Assembly: GCF_020515625.1 (NCBI RefSeq)
Contig: NZ_JAIWPJ010000002.1
Coordinates: 434,001 to 498,000, forward strand
Length of the DNA: 64,000 nt
Reading direction: 5' to 3'
From: Natrinema amylolyticum
GTDB lineage: Archaea; Halobacteriota; Halobacteria; Halobacteriales; Natrialbaceae
Position numbers and translations under genes: made by a program. Shown here one piece after another: positions 8,213 through 17,320 of the stretch (positions within the stretch are counted from its first letter, which is position 1; every line of letters begins with the position of its first letter). The notes beneath the pieces are model-generated. The model saw only the letters and a list, made by a program, of their open reading frames with translations, was not told the DNA's origin and searched no databases.

Positions 8213-10369
8213 TTAGCCCCGATTACCGCCCGAGTCGGGGTCGTCGATTCGCCGGCGACCCGACGCGGAGAGCGGGTTCGACACCTCGCTGGTCGCGTAC
8301 TCGTGACGCTTGCCCCGCAGCCGCATCACGGTCAGCGCCTTGTGGACCGTCGGCTCCGCGAACAGCGCCCGTTCGTCCCGCCGGATCCGCGATTCGGGGA
8401 CGTCGCCGTCGGCTCGGAGCCGCTCGAAAGATCGCTCGCAGTGCTCGCGGATCCGCGCCCAACACGATCGTTCGTCGACGCCCAGTTCGTGGCCGATCGT
8501 CGCGACGAGTTCCGCGAGGTGGTTCTGGAAGAGCGCGTAGTACAGCTTCCGGTGGCAGTCCGCCTCGCCGTCGGCGTCCAGATCCGACTCCGGATACGGC
8601 TCGAGCGAGAGGCCGCGGTCCGCGAGTCGGTCGCCGTGAATGCGAATTCCTCCGAGGTCGCGAACCAGCGTTGCGAGCGGGCGCGCGTCGGCGTCGAAGA
8701 CGACCAGACTGTTCTGGAGGTGGCTCTCGAGAGCGATGCCGTACGTACACAGCAGCCGAAGCTGGTCGGGGACGACGACGCTGGCGTACTCGTCGACGAA
8801 CGCGAGCGCCGCATCCGCGGTGCTCGTCGTCTCCCGGGTCTCCCCGTATCGATCGATCAGATCGCAGACGAGAGGGCGTCCCGAGGTCGGCGCGTCGGCG
8901 ACGAGGCTCGCGGCCACCACCGGGTACGTCCCGTCCGTCGCGAGCGGGTGGGCCTCGGGCGGCGTCCGCACCAGTCCGGACAGGTGGCGAGCGTCGTCGT
9001 ACCCCTCGCCGCTGGGGTGGGGACCGCCGGGCGGGTAGTAACACGTCGCCGCGGGTTCGGCCAGCAGTCCCAGCGTCTCGAGCGAGTCCCTCTCTTCGAT
9101 CGCTCGCACGACGTCGGTCACCCGCGGCCCGTTCGTCACGGCCTGCGGTGAGAGCGTCCGGACGACGTTCGTCGTCTGAACGGGGATCGCGAGCTTCCAG
9201 TGTGGGAGCGGGCCGTCACCGGTTCGGTCAGTCCGCTGTGGAATAACCGTTCGGAGATTCAGCTGCGGCGTCGCCGGATGCGCGTACTCGGGCAGCGGAA
9301 CGACGCGGCCGTCGGCGCGCTGATCGGCGTACCGGTCGGGAACCGTGCGATGGTACTGGAACGGATGAACGGGGACGACGGCGTACTCGTCGGTCGCGCG
9401 TCCGTCGGGAAGCGCGGACTCGAGTGCCCCCTCGAGCCCCGCGAACGTCGCGAGCAGTCGATCGGTCAGGTCCGCGGAATCGGTCGCGCGCGTCTCGAGG
9501 GCGTACTCGCGATCGATCGCGACGAACCGGAGGTCGATTCGGTCCGCGAACTCCGGCGCGTACGCGAGTCCGTCGCCGGGCGTCATCCCGCGCCGGATCT
9601 TGCCGCCGGGATGGAACGGGTGACCGTCGGTGACGATCCGCTCGAAGGACGCGGCGGCGTCGGCGGCCGGAACGCCGGTCGCGACGGCCTCGAGCGGTGA
9701 CGCCGATTCGAGGTCCGACTCCGTCCGCGCGTGAACGGCCGCCGCGAGCCGCGCGAGCGCGAGATTGGCGACGCTCTCGGCGACTTCCGCCCGGATCCGC
9801 TCGGCCTGCTCGGCGTCGCTGAACGCGCCCTCGCACTCGAGTAGCGGGACGAGATCCACCGGATGCGTGACGGGATCGACGGCGGTCGCAGCTGCTTCGG
9901 CCGTCTCGGCTACCGACCACCGATAGATCGGTCCGGTCAGTCGGAACCGGTCGTAGCCGTGTCTCGCGGCGATCCCGGCGACCAGAACGCTCCCGGACGC
10001 GGGCAGCGGACCGAGCGCGAGTCGCCGGCACTCGTCGGGGAGCGATTCGACGAGCGACCGGAGGTAATCCCCCTCGAGCGCCGAGAGCGGTTCGGGCTCG
10101 TCCGGAACCGTCGGAGCCGGCGACGGCCCGAGCGCCACGAACTGGGTGTCGGGCAGTTCGTCCGGGTCGCCGCGCAATAGGCCGCTGACGAATCGATGCA
10201 GGATATCGCGGCGACCCTCTTCGAGGGCCTCGAGATAGGCCGTCTCGGCCGGCGTCGAAAGGTCGTGCACTCGAGCGTATCGCGTCGCGACGCCGAACGC
10301 GGCTCGTTCCGCGGCGGTGGCGAGCGACTCGCGACGCCCGGTCGGACCCCGTCGGTTCGTCCCGTTCAT
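8213..10369 (-). CDS. IucA/IucC-family siderophore synthetase
   Basis: 718 residues. NIS synthetases join carboxylates such as citrate to amines or amino alcohols with ATP, making hydroxamate or related siderophores. The family fingerprint HPFHPGGKIRRGMTPGDGLAYAPEF is visible around residues 250-275 (shown here only in part as HPFHPGGKIRRG), with RFVAIDREYAL after it, and the FhuF-like C-terminal half with QNHLAELVATIGHELG. The start ATG at 10369 gives a normal family length. No partner gene (decarboxylase, monooxygenase, second synthetase, exporter) is nearby, which is unusual. Confidence 0.9.
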   Translation of the reverse strand: MNGTNRRGPTGRRESLATAAERAAFGVATRYARVHDLSTPAETAYLEALEEGRRDILHRFVSGLLRGDPDELPDTQFVALGPSPAPTVPDEPEPLSALEGDYLRSLVESLPDECRRLALGPLPASGSVLVAGIAARHGYDRFRLTGPIYRWSVAETAEAAATAVDPVTHPVDLVPLLECEGAFSDAEQAERIRAEVAESVANLALARLAAAVHARTESDLESASPLEAVATGVPAADAAASFERIVTDGHPFHPGGKIRRGMTPGDGLAYAPEFADRIDLRFVAIDREYALETRATDSADLTDRLLATFAGLEGALESALPDGRATDEYAVVPVHPFQYHRTVPDRYADQRADGRVVPLPEYAHPATPQLNLRTVIPQRTDRTGDGPLPHWKLAIPVQTTNVVRTLSPQAVTNGPRVTDVVRAIEERDSLETLGLLAEPAATCYYPPGGPHPSGEGYDDARHLSGLVRTPPEAHPLATDGTYPVVAASLVADAPTSGRPLVCDLIDRYGETRETTSTADAALAFVDEYASVVVPDQLRLLCTYGIALESHLQNSLVVFDADARPLATLVRDLGGIRIHGDRLADRGLSLEPYPESDLDADGEADCHRKLYYALFQNHLAELVATIGHELGVDERSCWARIREHCERSFERLRADGDVPESRIRRDERALFAEPTVHKALTVMRLRGKRHEYATSEVSNPLSASGRRRIDDPDSGGNRG

Positions 10370-10518
10370 GGGTCAAAACAGCCAGTGCGGGCTTCGATAC
10401 GTGCCGTGTTAACTCACCGGGGGCAGCACGACTAATGAGAACGCGACCGCTCGGAGAGAGTGCGGGTGGAATCTCGCGACCAGTACGCCCGACGAGAACG
10501 CGGATACGGGTCTCGCGG

Positions 10519-11256
10519 TCAGTCCCGGTCGACGCTCGGATGCATCGTCGGCTCCTCGTCGAGCGGTTTGGCGAACGCCTCCCGGATCGTCTCCCGTGCC
10601 CGCTCGTCGCGCGCTCGTCGTTCCTCGTCGTCGATCTCCTCGCAACCCGGTGGCACCTCGCGGTCGCGACCGGTGAAGTAGCCCTCGGGGACGACCCAGT
10701 CCTGATAGAAGGGAACGTCGGCGTCGTAGAGGACTGCGAGTGCGACTTTCGCGCCGTGGCCGGCCGCGACGATCGCCTGATGGGGCTCGTCCGCGATCCG
10801 ACCCGCGGCGTAGACGCCGTCGACGGCCGTCCGTCCGCCCTCGTCGACGCTCACGAAGTGTTTGCTGCCCCGCTGCATCCGACCGACGTCCAGCGGCTCA
10901 AGATAGTCGCTGTTTGGCCACGAGGCGGCGACGACGCGACGCGCCTCGATCGGCTCGCCGCCCTCGGTCTCGAGGACGAACCCCTCCTCGAGCGCTCCCT
11001 CGGTGACCGGTTCGGCGTGAGTCACGCGCCCGAGTTCGAACTCGGTCCCCGCCGTTCGAGCCTGCTCGCGGGTCAACTGCAGGTGCCGGCGGGCATCGAC
11101 CCCGTCCGGGAACCCGGGGAAGTTCTCGAGGCTGGCGTTGCGCGCGAGGATGGACTCCCCGCCGTCGACGACGAGGGTATCCAGTCCCGCGCGAGCGGTG
11201 AAGATCGAAGCGGTGAGGCCGGCGACGCCCCCGCCGACGATGCAGACGTCTCGCAT
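10519..11256 (-). CDS. Thioredoxin-reductase-like FAD oxidoreductase without CxxC
   Basis: 245 residues. It begins MRDVCIVGGGVAGLTASIF (FAD-binding GxGxxG) and ends with the second FAD motif GVYAAGRIADEPHQAIVAAGHG. The central NAD(P)H insert is reduced and the redox-active CxxC pair of thioredoxin reductase is missing; the only cysteines are in VCIVGG and PPGCEE. So it is a flavoprotein of this fold with an unknown acceptor. The start at 11256 is supported by a TATA-like box (minus strand, near 11281-11287). Confidence 0.82.
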   Translation of the reverse strand: MRDVCIVGGGVAGLTASIFTARAGLDTLVVDGGESILARNASLENFPGFPDGVDARRHLQLTREQARTAGTEFELGRVTHAEPVTEGALEEGFVLETEGGEPIEARRVVAASWPNSDYLEPLDVGRMQRGSKHFVSVDEGGRTAVDGVYAAGRIADEPHQAIVAAGHGAKVALAVLYDADVPFYQDWVVPEGYFTGRDREVPPGCEEIDDEERRARDERARETIREAFAKPLDEEPTMHPSVDRD

Positions 11257-11547
11257 GGCCCTCGATTGACGGCCTCGAGTATAGAAGGTTGCCGTTCGCG
11301 GCGTTCTCGTCCTCACTGTCGTTCGGCCGGCCGTCAGCGCGCGCCGCCACGGGTCAGGAGATCAGCCCGGAGTGGGTACGTAATCCGTCTCCACTGATCG
11401 ATCCGCGATGTCGTGCACGGTCTCCCGAGGTCGAGCAACCAGCTTCCCAGATCATGCCAAACCCACTTACTGCTCGGCGGTTGACAGTATAGATATGAAC
11501 AGAATCTGCGCCGACTCGAGACAGCGATCCCCGCTGGTGAGGCCTCG

Positions 11548-12885
11548 ATGCGTGTGATCGTCGTCGGTGCGGGCGAAGTCGGATCGAACATCGCCGCGAG
11601 CCTCGACGACGACCACCACGTGATCGTCATCGACACGGACCCCGATCGCGTCGAGGCGGTCACCTATTCCCACGACGTGTTGGCGATTCGGGGCGACGGC
11701 ACCTCGATCGAGACGCTGCGGGAGGCCGGCATCGCGGAGGCGGACCTGGTCATCGCGAGCACCGACGTCGACGAGACCAATATCGTCGTCTGCGGGGCGG
11801 CGAAGGCCGTCGGTGACCCGTTCACGATCGCCCGCGTCAAGAAGACGAACCTGCTGCGAACCTGGGAGCAGTCGAAGGGCGCGTTCGGCGTCGACTTCAT
11901 GGTCTGTACGGACCTGCAGACCGCCGAGACGATCGTTCGAATCGCCAGCCTTCCCGGGGCGCACGACGTCGAGAGTTTCGCCGGCGGACTCGTTCAGATG
12001 GCCGAGTTCGAAGTCGGCCCCGACAGTCCCATCGCCGGCGAGACGGTTTCCGAGGCCGATCGGTTCGAATCGCTGACCTTCGCCGCGTTGCTCCGTGACG
12101 ACGATATCGTCATCCCGCAGGGAGAGACACTCATCAGGGCGGGAGACGCCATCGTCGTCATCGGTTCGCGGGAGAGCGTCCGCGCCTTCGCGGGGTCGCT
12201 GACGCCCGAACCGACTCTCGAGGACGCGAACGAGATCGTCATCGTCGGCGGCACCGAGATCGGCTATCAGACGGCTCGGCTCTTCGAGGAAGAGGGACTC
12301 GAGCCGCGGCTGGTCGAACGGGACCCCGAGCGAGCGCGGGAACTGGCCGAGAAGCTCCCGGAGACGCTAGTCCTGGAGAGCGACGCGACGGACATCGACT
12401 TCCTCGTCCGGGAACACGTCGACGAGTCCGACATCGTCGTCGCCGCCCTCGAGAACGACGAGAAGAACCTGCTCGTCTCCCTGCTGGCCAAACGGATCGG
12501 CGTCGAGCGCACCATCGGCCTCGTCGAGTCCGGCGAGTACGTCGACCTCTTCGAGACGGTCGGGATCGACGTCGGCGTCAATCCCCGCCTCGTCACTTCC
12601 GAGGAGATTACCCGATTCACGCGCGAGCAGCGGACGGAAAACGTCGCCATGCTCGAGTCCGACCGCGCCGAGGTCCTCGAGATCGAGGTCGACGCCGACA
12701 GCGTGCTCTTCGAGCGGCGGATTCAGGACGCGATGGCCGACCTGCCGAACGGCGTCGTCGTCGGTGCGATCAGCCGCGCGGGGGAGTTGATCACGCCGCG
12801 CGGCGAGACAGTCATCGAGGGCGGCGATCACGTGGTCGTCTTCGTCGATACCACGGTGTTAGACGAAGTCACGTCAGTGATGTGA
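11548..12885 (+). CDS. trkA: Trk potassium uptake regulatory subunit TrkA
   Basis: 445 residues made of two RCK repeats: Rossmann N-domains beginning MRVIVVGAGEVGSNIA and (about residue 230) EIVIVGGTEIGYQTA, each followed by an RCK-C domain. TrkA binds NAD(H) or nucleotides on the cytoplasmic side of the TrkH potassium channel and gates it. K+ is the main compatible solute in haloarchaea. No trkH gene is next to it in this window. The first ATG of the conserved domain is used. Confidence 0.93.
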   Translation: MRVIVVGAGEVGSNIAASLDDDHHVIVIDTDPDRVEAVTYSHDVLAIRGDGTSIETLREAGIAEADLVIASTDVDETNIVVCGAAKAVGDPFTIARVKKTNLLRTWEQSKGAFGVDFMVCTDLQTAETIVRIASLPGAHDVESFAGGLVQMAEFEVGPDSPIAGETVSEADRFESLTFAALLRDDDIVIPQGETLIRAGDAIVVIGSRESVRAFAGSLTPEPTLEDANEIVIVGGTEIGYQTARLFEEEGLEPRLVERDPERARELAEKLPETLVLESDATDIDFLVREHVDESDIVVAALENDEKNLLVSLLAKRIGVERTIGLVESGEYVDLFETVGIDVGVNPRLVTSEEITRFTREQRTENVAMLESDRAEVLEIEVDADSVLFERRIQDAMADLPNGVVVGAISRAGELITPRGETVIEGGDHVVVFVDTTVLDEVTSVM

Positions 12886-12891
12886 CCCGCC

Positions 12892-13968
12892 TCAATCGGC
12901 GTCTGTGACCCGGTCAGCGTCCGTGATCCGGTCGGCGACCTCGAGACCGTTCCGGAGCGCCGCGTGGAGTCGCCCCTCGCCGGCGACCCAGTCGCCCAGA
13001 CAGTACAGCCCGTCGGCCTCGGCCAGTTGGAGCGGGTCGCGGGCGACGCCGTCCTCGGGCAGGGCGTACCGCCACCCCTGGTGGTCGGTCCAGTCCGGTT
13101 CGCGCAGGCGCTCGTCGTCCAGCAGGTCGGCGGTCAGGGCCGCGAGCCGCTCGCAGTTCCGTTCGGGTGGCTCGTCGTAGCGGTCGACCGACCACCCGTG
13201 GTTGGCCTGGACGACCAGCAGCGACTCGCCGTCGGGGACGTGGCCGGGCTTACACTCCTCGCGGCCGATCCATCCGATTTCGTGCTCCTTGTCCGTATTG
13301 ACGAGCGCGTAGTAGGGCCGCTCGAGTTCGAAGGGATAGTGGAAGACCCCGGTCCAGATCGTCCGGAAGGGAACCTCGTCGATGGCGTCCGCGAGGCGAT
13401 CACGCAGGTCGGCGTCCCACTCGGCTGAGCGAAGCAGGGCGGCGGTCTGGGGTGCCGGCGGGTTCAACAGGAGGACGTCGAAGGGGCCCCATCGGGAGCC
13501 GTCGGCGTCCTTGAGGTGCCAGCGACCGGTCTCGGCTCCGTCTCCCTCGCCGTTTCGGATCACCGTCTCGACGCGCGTCTCCCGCTCGACGGTCGCGTCG
13601 GTCCGGGCGAACAGCCGCTTTGCGATCTGGGTCAGCCCCTGTCGGTAGGTCCACTTGTGCTCGTCGCGGTCGTCTCCCTCGGCGACGGCCCCGTCGCTAT
13701 CGAAGGTCCAGACCGGCGCCGTGATATCGACCAGCCCCTCGGTGTCGAGCGTCTCGGTCAGCAGGTCGACCACCCGCTCGTCGTCCGTCTTCACGTAGTT
13801 CGCGCCGTAGTCGTAGACGACCCCGTCCCGCCGCCTCGTCGCGGCGCGGCCGCAGAGCCCGCGGGACTTCTCCAGGACCGTTATCTCCGTCTCGGTCGCG
13901 GCTCCGTCGAGGGCAGCGGTCGCGGCCGCGGCGGCCGCTCCAGCGCCGACGATCCCGATTCGTACCAT
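12892..13968 (-). CDS. Renalase-like NAD(P)/FAD-dependent oxidoreductase
   Basis: 358 residues. N-terminal FAD motif VRIGIVGAGAAAAAATAAL, then TVLEKSRGLCGRAATRR, typical of renalase-like amine-oxidase-fold proteins, a substrate domain, and the C-terminal flavin motif GLYCLGDWVAGEGRLHAALRNGLE. The true substrate in archaea is unknown. Start chosen at ATG 13968, right before the FAD motif and about 28 bp after an AT-rich box (near 13994-14002). The gene is convergent with trkA, six bases apart. Confidence 0.87.
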   Translation of the reverse strand: MVRIGIVGAGAAAAAATAALDGAATETEITVLEKSRGLCGRAATRRRDGVVYDYGANYVKTDDERVVDLLTETLDTEGLVDITAPVWTFDSDGAVAEGDDRDEHKWTYRQGLTQIAKRLFARTDATVERETRVETVIRNGEGDGAETGRWHLKDADGSRWGPFDVLLLNPPAPQTAALLRSAEWDADLRDRLADAIDEVPFRTIWTGVFHYPFELERPYYALVNTDKEHEIGWIGREECKPGHVPDGESLLVVQANHGWSVDRYDEPPERNCERLAALTADLLDDERLREPDWTDHQGWRYALPEDGVARDPLQLAEADGLYCLGDWVAGEGRLHAALRNGLEVADRITDADRVTDAD

Positions 13969-14046
13969 GGACGGGGGTTGGGACTCGAGCAATGAAATAT
14001 CGTGGTCCGAACCAGTTGGGTTCCGACAGCCGACCGAGCCGCGCGG

Positions 14047-14781
14047 TCACTGCAGAAAGTTGCCGATCCACCGGTACGGCCGCGGGAGCTGGAGATACCG
14101 TTTCTGTTGAGCCTGTACCCAACCGATCGTCGTGAGGGAGCCGGCGACGAGCGGTGCCAGCGATGCGGTCCCGGTGAAGAAGACGTTGCTGCCGACGATC
14201 GCCGCGGTCGTCGCGGCCCCGACGATGGCGTAACTGCGCGTGTATCGGACGTCGGTCCCGCGTCGCCACGCGAGGCCGAAGAGGACGGTGCCTGCCCCGA
14301 ACAACGCGACGAGAAACGCCGTGTGTATCCAGTAGCCGACGTTCGGGTCGATCACGGTAAACGCCAGCGAGTCCGACGATCCGCCGGCGATCTGCCAGTA
14401 CAGCGCGTGTGCCGGGTTGGTGATCGCGAGCGCGATCTCGAGGCCGGCCAGCAGCGCGACGAGCCGATAGATCGTCTCTCGATAGGGCAGCGACGGCGTG
14501 CTACTCGCCGTGCTGGCGAACAGCAACCACCCGACTCCGGCCAACACAGCACCCAGCGTCGCGATGCTGAAGAAGAACCCCTTCACGATCGGTCTCGGGT
14601 CCATCACCTGTGCGGCGAACAGGCCGTTCCAGACCGCGACGCCCATGAGGAAGACGATATACGAGAGGCCGTTGTCGCGGTCCCGGTAGGCGATCGCGGT
14701 CGCCAAGTAGGGATACGTCGTCAGGACGACGAGCACAGCCCCAGTTGCGAGCGTTGCGGAAATCAACTGGGCGGAGTTCAT
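14047..14781 (-). CDS. Stand-alone 7TM sensor domain of histidine-kinase type
   Basis: 244 residues with seven hydrophobic segments and the features of the histidine kinase N-terminal 7TM region: WNGLFAAQVMDP, ITNPAHALYWQ and YWIHTAFLVALFG. In most haloarchaeal proteins this region is followed by PAS, HisKA and HATPase domains; here a TGA ends the frame right after the last helix and a short basic tail. The frame is open far upstream, but a TATA-like box at 14805-14812 fixes the ATG at 14781. It may signal through a partner or be a remnant. Confidence 0.82.
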   Translation of the reverse strand: MNSAQLISATLATGAVLVVLTTYPYLATAIAYRDRDNGLSYIVFLMGVAVWNGLFAAQVMDPRPIVKGFFFSIATLGAVLAGVGWLLFASTASSTPSLPYRETIYRLVALLAGLEIALAITNPAHALYWQIAGGSSDSLAFTVIDPNVGYWIHTAFLVALFGAGTVLFGLAWRRGTDVRYTRSYAIVGAATTAAIVGSNVFFTGTASLAPLVAGSLTTIGWVQAQQKRYLQLPRPYRWIGNFLQ

Positions 14782-14916
14782 ACACTCACTCTCAGTGGAA
14801 CTGACTTGTATATTCTGGCAAAGGATCGGGACGATCGCTCGTCGGCCGGTGACCGGCGGATTACCCGGGTCGGTCGATCGAACGGCTTTTGCAACGTCGG
14901 CAGGTAGGACCGGGCG

Positions 14917-15699
14917 ATGGACGTACTGATCGTGGGCGCGGGGTCGATGGGGACGTGGTTCGGGGACGCCGTCGACGCCCGAGTCTCGTTCGCCGATCTC
15001 GACCGAGACGCGGCGACGGCCGCGGCGAATGCGGTCGGCGGCGACGTCGCCGCCCTCGAGGCCGAGACGACGTACGACGTCGTCTGCCTCGCGGTGCCGA
15101 TGACCCACGTGACCGACGCGATCGCCGACCAGGCCGAGCGGGCCGAGCGGGCGATCGTCGACGTGTCCGGCGTCATGGAACCCGCGATCGCGGCGATGGC
15201 GCGACACGCTCCCGACTTGGAACGGGTGAGCCTGCACCCGCTTTTCGCGCCCGAGCGGGCACCCGGCTCGATCGCCGTCGTTCGCGACCGATCGGGACCG
15301 GTGACCGACGAACTCCTCGCGGGTCTCGAGGCGCGGGGCAACGCGCTGCTCGAGACGACGGCGGCCGAGCACGACGAGGCCATGGAATCGGTGCAGTCGG
15401 CGGCCCACGCCGCGGTCCTCTCCTTCGCGCTGGCCGCGGAGTCGGTCCCGTCGGGGTTCGAAACCCCGATCTATCGGGGGCTGCGGCGACTCGCCGAGCA
15501 GGTGACCGGCGGCACACCGCGGGTCTACGCCGACATTCAGGCGACGTTCGACGGTGCGGACGCGGTCGCCGACGCGGCCGCCGAGATCGCAGCCGCCGAC
15601 GCCGACGAACTCGAGTCGCTGTATCGGGAAGCGGCGGCGGGTTGGCAGGAGCACCGCGCCGAGGGACGCGAGGACGATACCGGGGGTGACACGGAGTGA
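14917..15699 (+). CDS. tyrA: Prephenate dehydrogenase
   Basis: 260 residues. NAD(P)-binding Rossmann start MDVLIVGAGSMGTWFGDAV, followed by CLAVPMTHV and the conserved active-site stretch SLHPLFAPE with its histidine. It oxidatively decarboxylates prephenate to 4-hydroxyphenylpyruvate for tyrosine synthesis. The C-terminal half is helical as in the family. It overlaps the next gene by four bases (GTGA), so the two are translationally coupled. Confidence 0.9.
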   Translation: MDVLIVGAGSMGTWFGDAVDARVSFADLDRDAATAAANAVGGDVAALEAETTYDVVCLAVPMTHVTDAIADQAERAERAIVDVSGVMEPAIAAMARHAPDLERVSLHPLFAPERAPGSIAVVRDRSGPVTDELLAGLEARGNALLETTAAEHDEAMESVQSAAHAAVLSFALAAESVPSGFETPIYRGLRRLAEQVTGGTPRVYADIQATFDGADAVADAAAEIAAADADELESLYREAAAGWQEHRAEGREDDTGGDTE

Positions 15700-17255
15700 A
15701 CGACCAACGCGAATCTATTCGATCGAACGCGAAGTATCTGCGTAACGTCCGGCCGATCGACCCCGAGGAGATCTGCGAGTACGTCTCGGGGAACCCGCAC
15801 CCGGCGGTCGTCAGGCAACAGCTCCGCGAGGAGGCCGCCGACCTCGAGCTGATCGAACGGGACGACGGCACGTTCGTCCCCGTCGACGACGAGCCGGTTT
15901 CTCCCCGTCGGGGACCGGTCGAGCGGTTCCCCGCCGCGTACGAGCGCCGGCTCGAGGACCTGCTCGTCGAGCGCTACGGGCCGAACTGGGAGAACGGGGC
16001 GTCCGGTGACCTGCTCCGGTCGACGATCCGCCGGTTCAAAGCCGACTACCTCGACGGCCGCTCCGTCGAGTACGACGACGACGTCGCCGCGGGCTACGCG
16101 ATCTATCACCTGCCCGGCTACTACGCGGCGATCCAGTACGCGCTCGACGACATCGCGGATCGCGGGCTGCTCGACCGCACCCTCCGCGTCCTCGATCTCG
16201 GGGCGGGCGTCGGCGGCCCCGCGCTCGGACTCTGCGATTATTTGCCCGACGACGCCCTGCTCGAGTACCACGCGGTCGAGCCGAGCGCCGCCGCGGACGT
16301 CCTCGAGGCGTTGCTCGCCGAGACGGGACGGAACGTACATCCGACGATTCACCGGACGACCGCGGAGGCGTTCGATCCGAGCCAGGCCGTCGGCGGTGAC
16401 GGGAGCGGCGACAGGTTCGATCCCACCGCGCCTGATGACGGCTTCGATCTCGTTCTCGCCTGTAACGTCCTGAGCGAACTCGAGGATCCCGCCGCCGTCA
16501 CGCGGTCGTTCCTCGAGACGCTCGCGCCGGACGGCACCTTCCTCGCGATGGCACCCGCGGACAAGAACACCAGCGTGCAACTGCGCGAGGTGGAACGCGA
16601 ACTCGAGGGTGAGCGGCTCTGGGACCGGGACGCCGTCGACTTCGAGACGACCGCCGCCGGGGACGCGGAGCGGTACCGGCGCGGCGAAGTAACCGTTTAC
16701 GGCCCCGCGGTTCGGCTCTGGCCCGGCGAGACGCCGTCGGATCGCGGCTGGTCGTTCGACGTCCGGCCGGATCTGGACGTGCCCGCGGTGCAGCGCCGAC
16801 TCGACGAGAGCGCGCCGGACGACGAGGAACATGCCGCCGGCGAGTTCGTCAACGTCGACGTGCAGTTCTCCTACTCGCAACTGCGGCTCGACGGCCGGCG
16901 GCGGATCGACATGGCCCTCGAGACCGACGAGTGGGCGAAGATGGCCGAGATGGAGCGCCACGTCACCGAGCGAATCGACCTCGTCGCGGCGAAGCTCAGC
17001 CGATCGCTCTCCGGCTCCGGGAACGGCGGTCGCGGGAGCGGGCGGTCGAACCCCCTGTTCAAGATCAGCGACGGCAGCGAGGACACCGATCACTACGCCG
17101 TCGTCACGAAGGAGACCGCGCTCAACCGACCGCTGCTCGAGGCTGACTACGGTGACGTGCTGTCGTTCGAGGGGATCCTCGCGCTCTGGAACGACGACGA
17201 GGAGGCGTACAACCTGGTCGTCGACGAGGAGACGATCGTCGACCGGATCGCCTGA
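15696..17255 (+). CDS. Rsm22-like ribosome-associated methyltransferase
   Basis: 519 residues from GTG 15696. An N-terminal helical part precedes a class I SAM-binding domain (RVLDLGAGVGGPALGL near residue 167, LACNVLSEL near 250), and an unusual C-terminal half with VTVYGPAVRLWPGE and an all-beta end. Haloarchaeal proteins of this form are annotated as small ribosomal subunit Rsm22 family, related to the mitochondrial assembly factor. The iron-sulfur cysteines of mitochondrial members are not evident. Coupled to tyrA by a GTGA overlap. Confidence 0.78.
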   Translation: MNDQRESIRSNAKYLRNVRPIDPEEICEYVSGNPHPAVVRQQLREEAADLELIERDDGTFVPVDDEPVSPRRGPVERFPAAYERRLEDLLVERYGPNWENGASGDLLRSTIRRFKADYLDGRSVEYDDDVAAGYAIYHLPGYYAAIQYALDDIADRGLLDRTLRVLDLGAGVGGPALGLCDYLPDDALLEYHAVEPSAAADVLEALLAETGRNVHPTIHRTTAEAFDPSQAVGGDGSGDRFDPTAPDDGFDLVLACNVLSELEDPAAVTRSFLETLAPDGTFLAMAPADKNTSVQLREVERELEGERLWDRDAVDFETTAAGDAERYRRGEVTVYGPAVRLWPGETPSDRGWSFDVRPDLDVPAVQRRLDESAPDDEEHAAGEFVNVDVQFSYSQLRLDGRRRIDMALETDEWAKMAEMERHVTERIDLVAAKLSRSLSGSGNGGRGSGRSNPLFKISDGSEDTDHYAVVTKETALNRPLLEADYGDVLSFEGILALWNDDEEAYNLVVDEETIVDRIA

Positions 17256-17320
17256 GTCCCGGTCGCCGATCGGAGTACGGAAGCGGTGGGCTTTTCGCGC
17301 CGCCGGCCGAGCGGGCTGAC

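Noticed and set aside
14782-15654. Long upstream extension of the 7TM frame
   Set aside because: It is antisense to tyrA, and the TATA box at 14805-14812 places the start at 14781.
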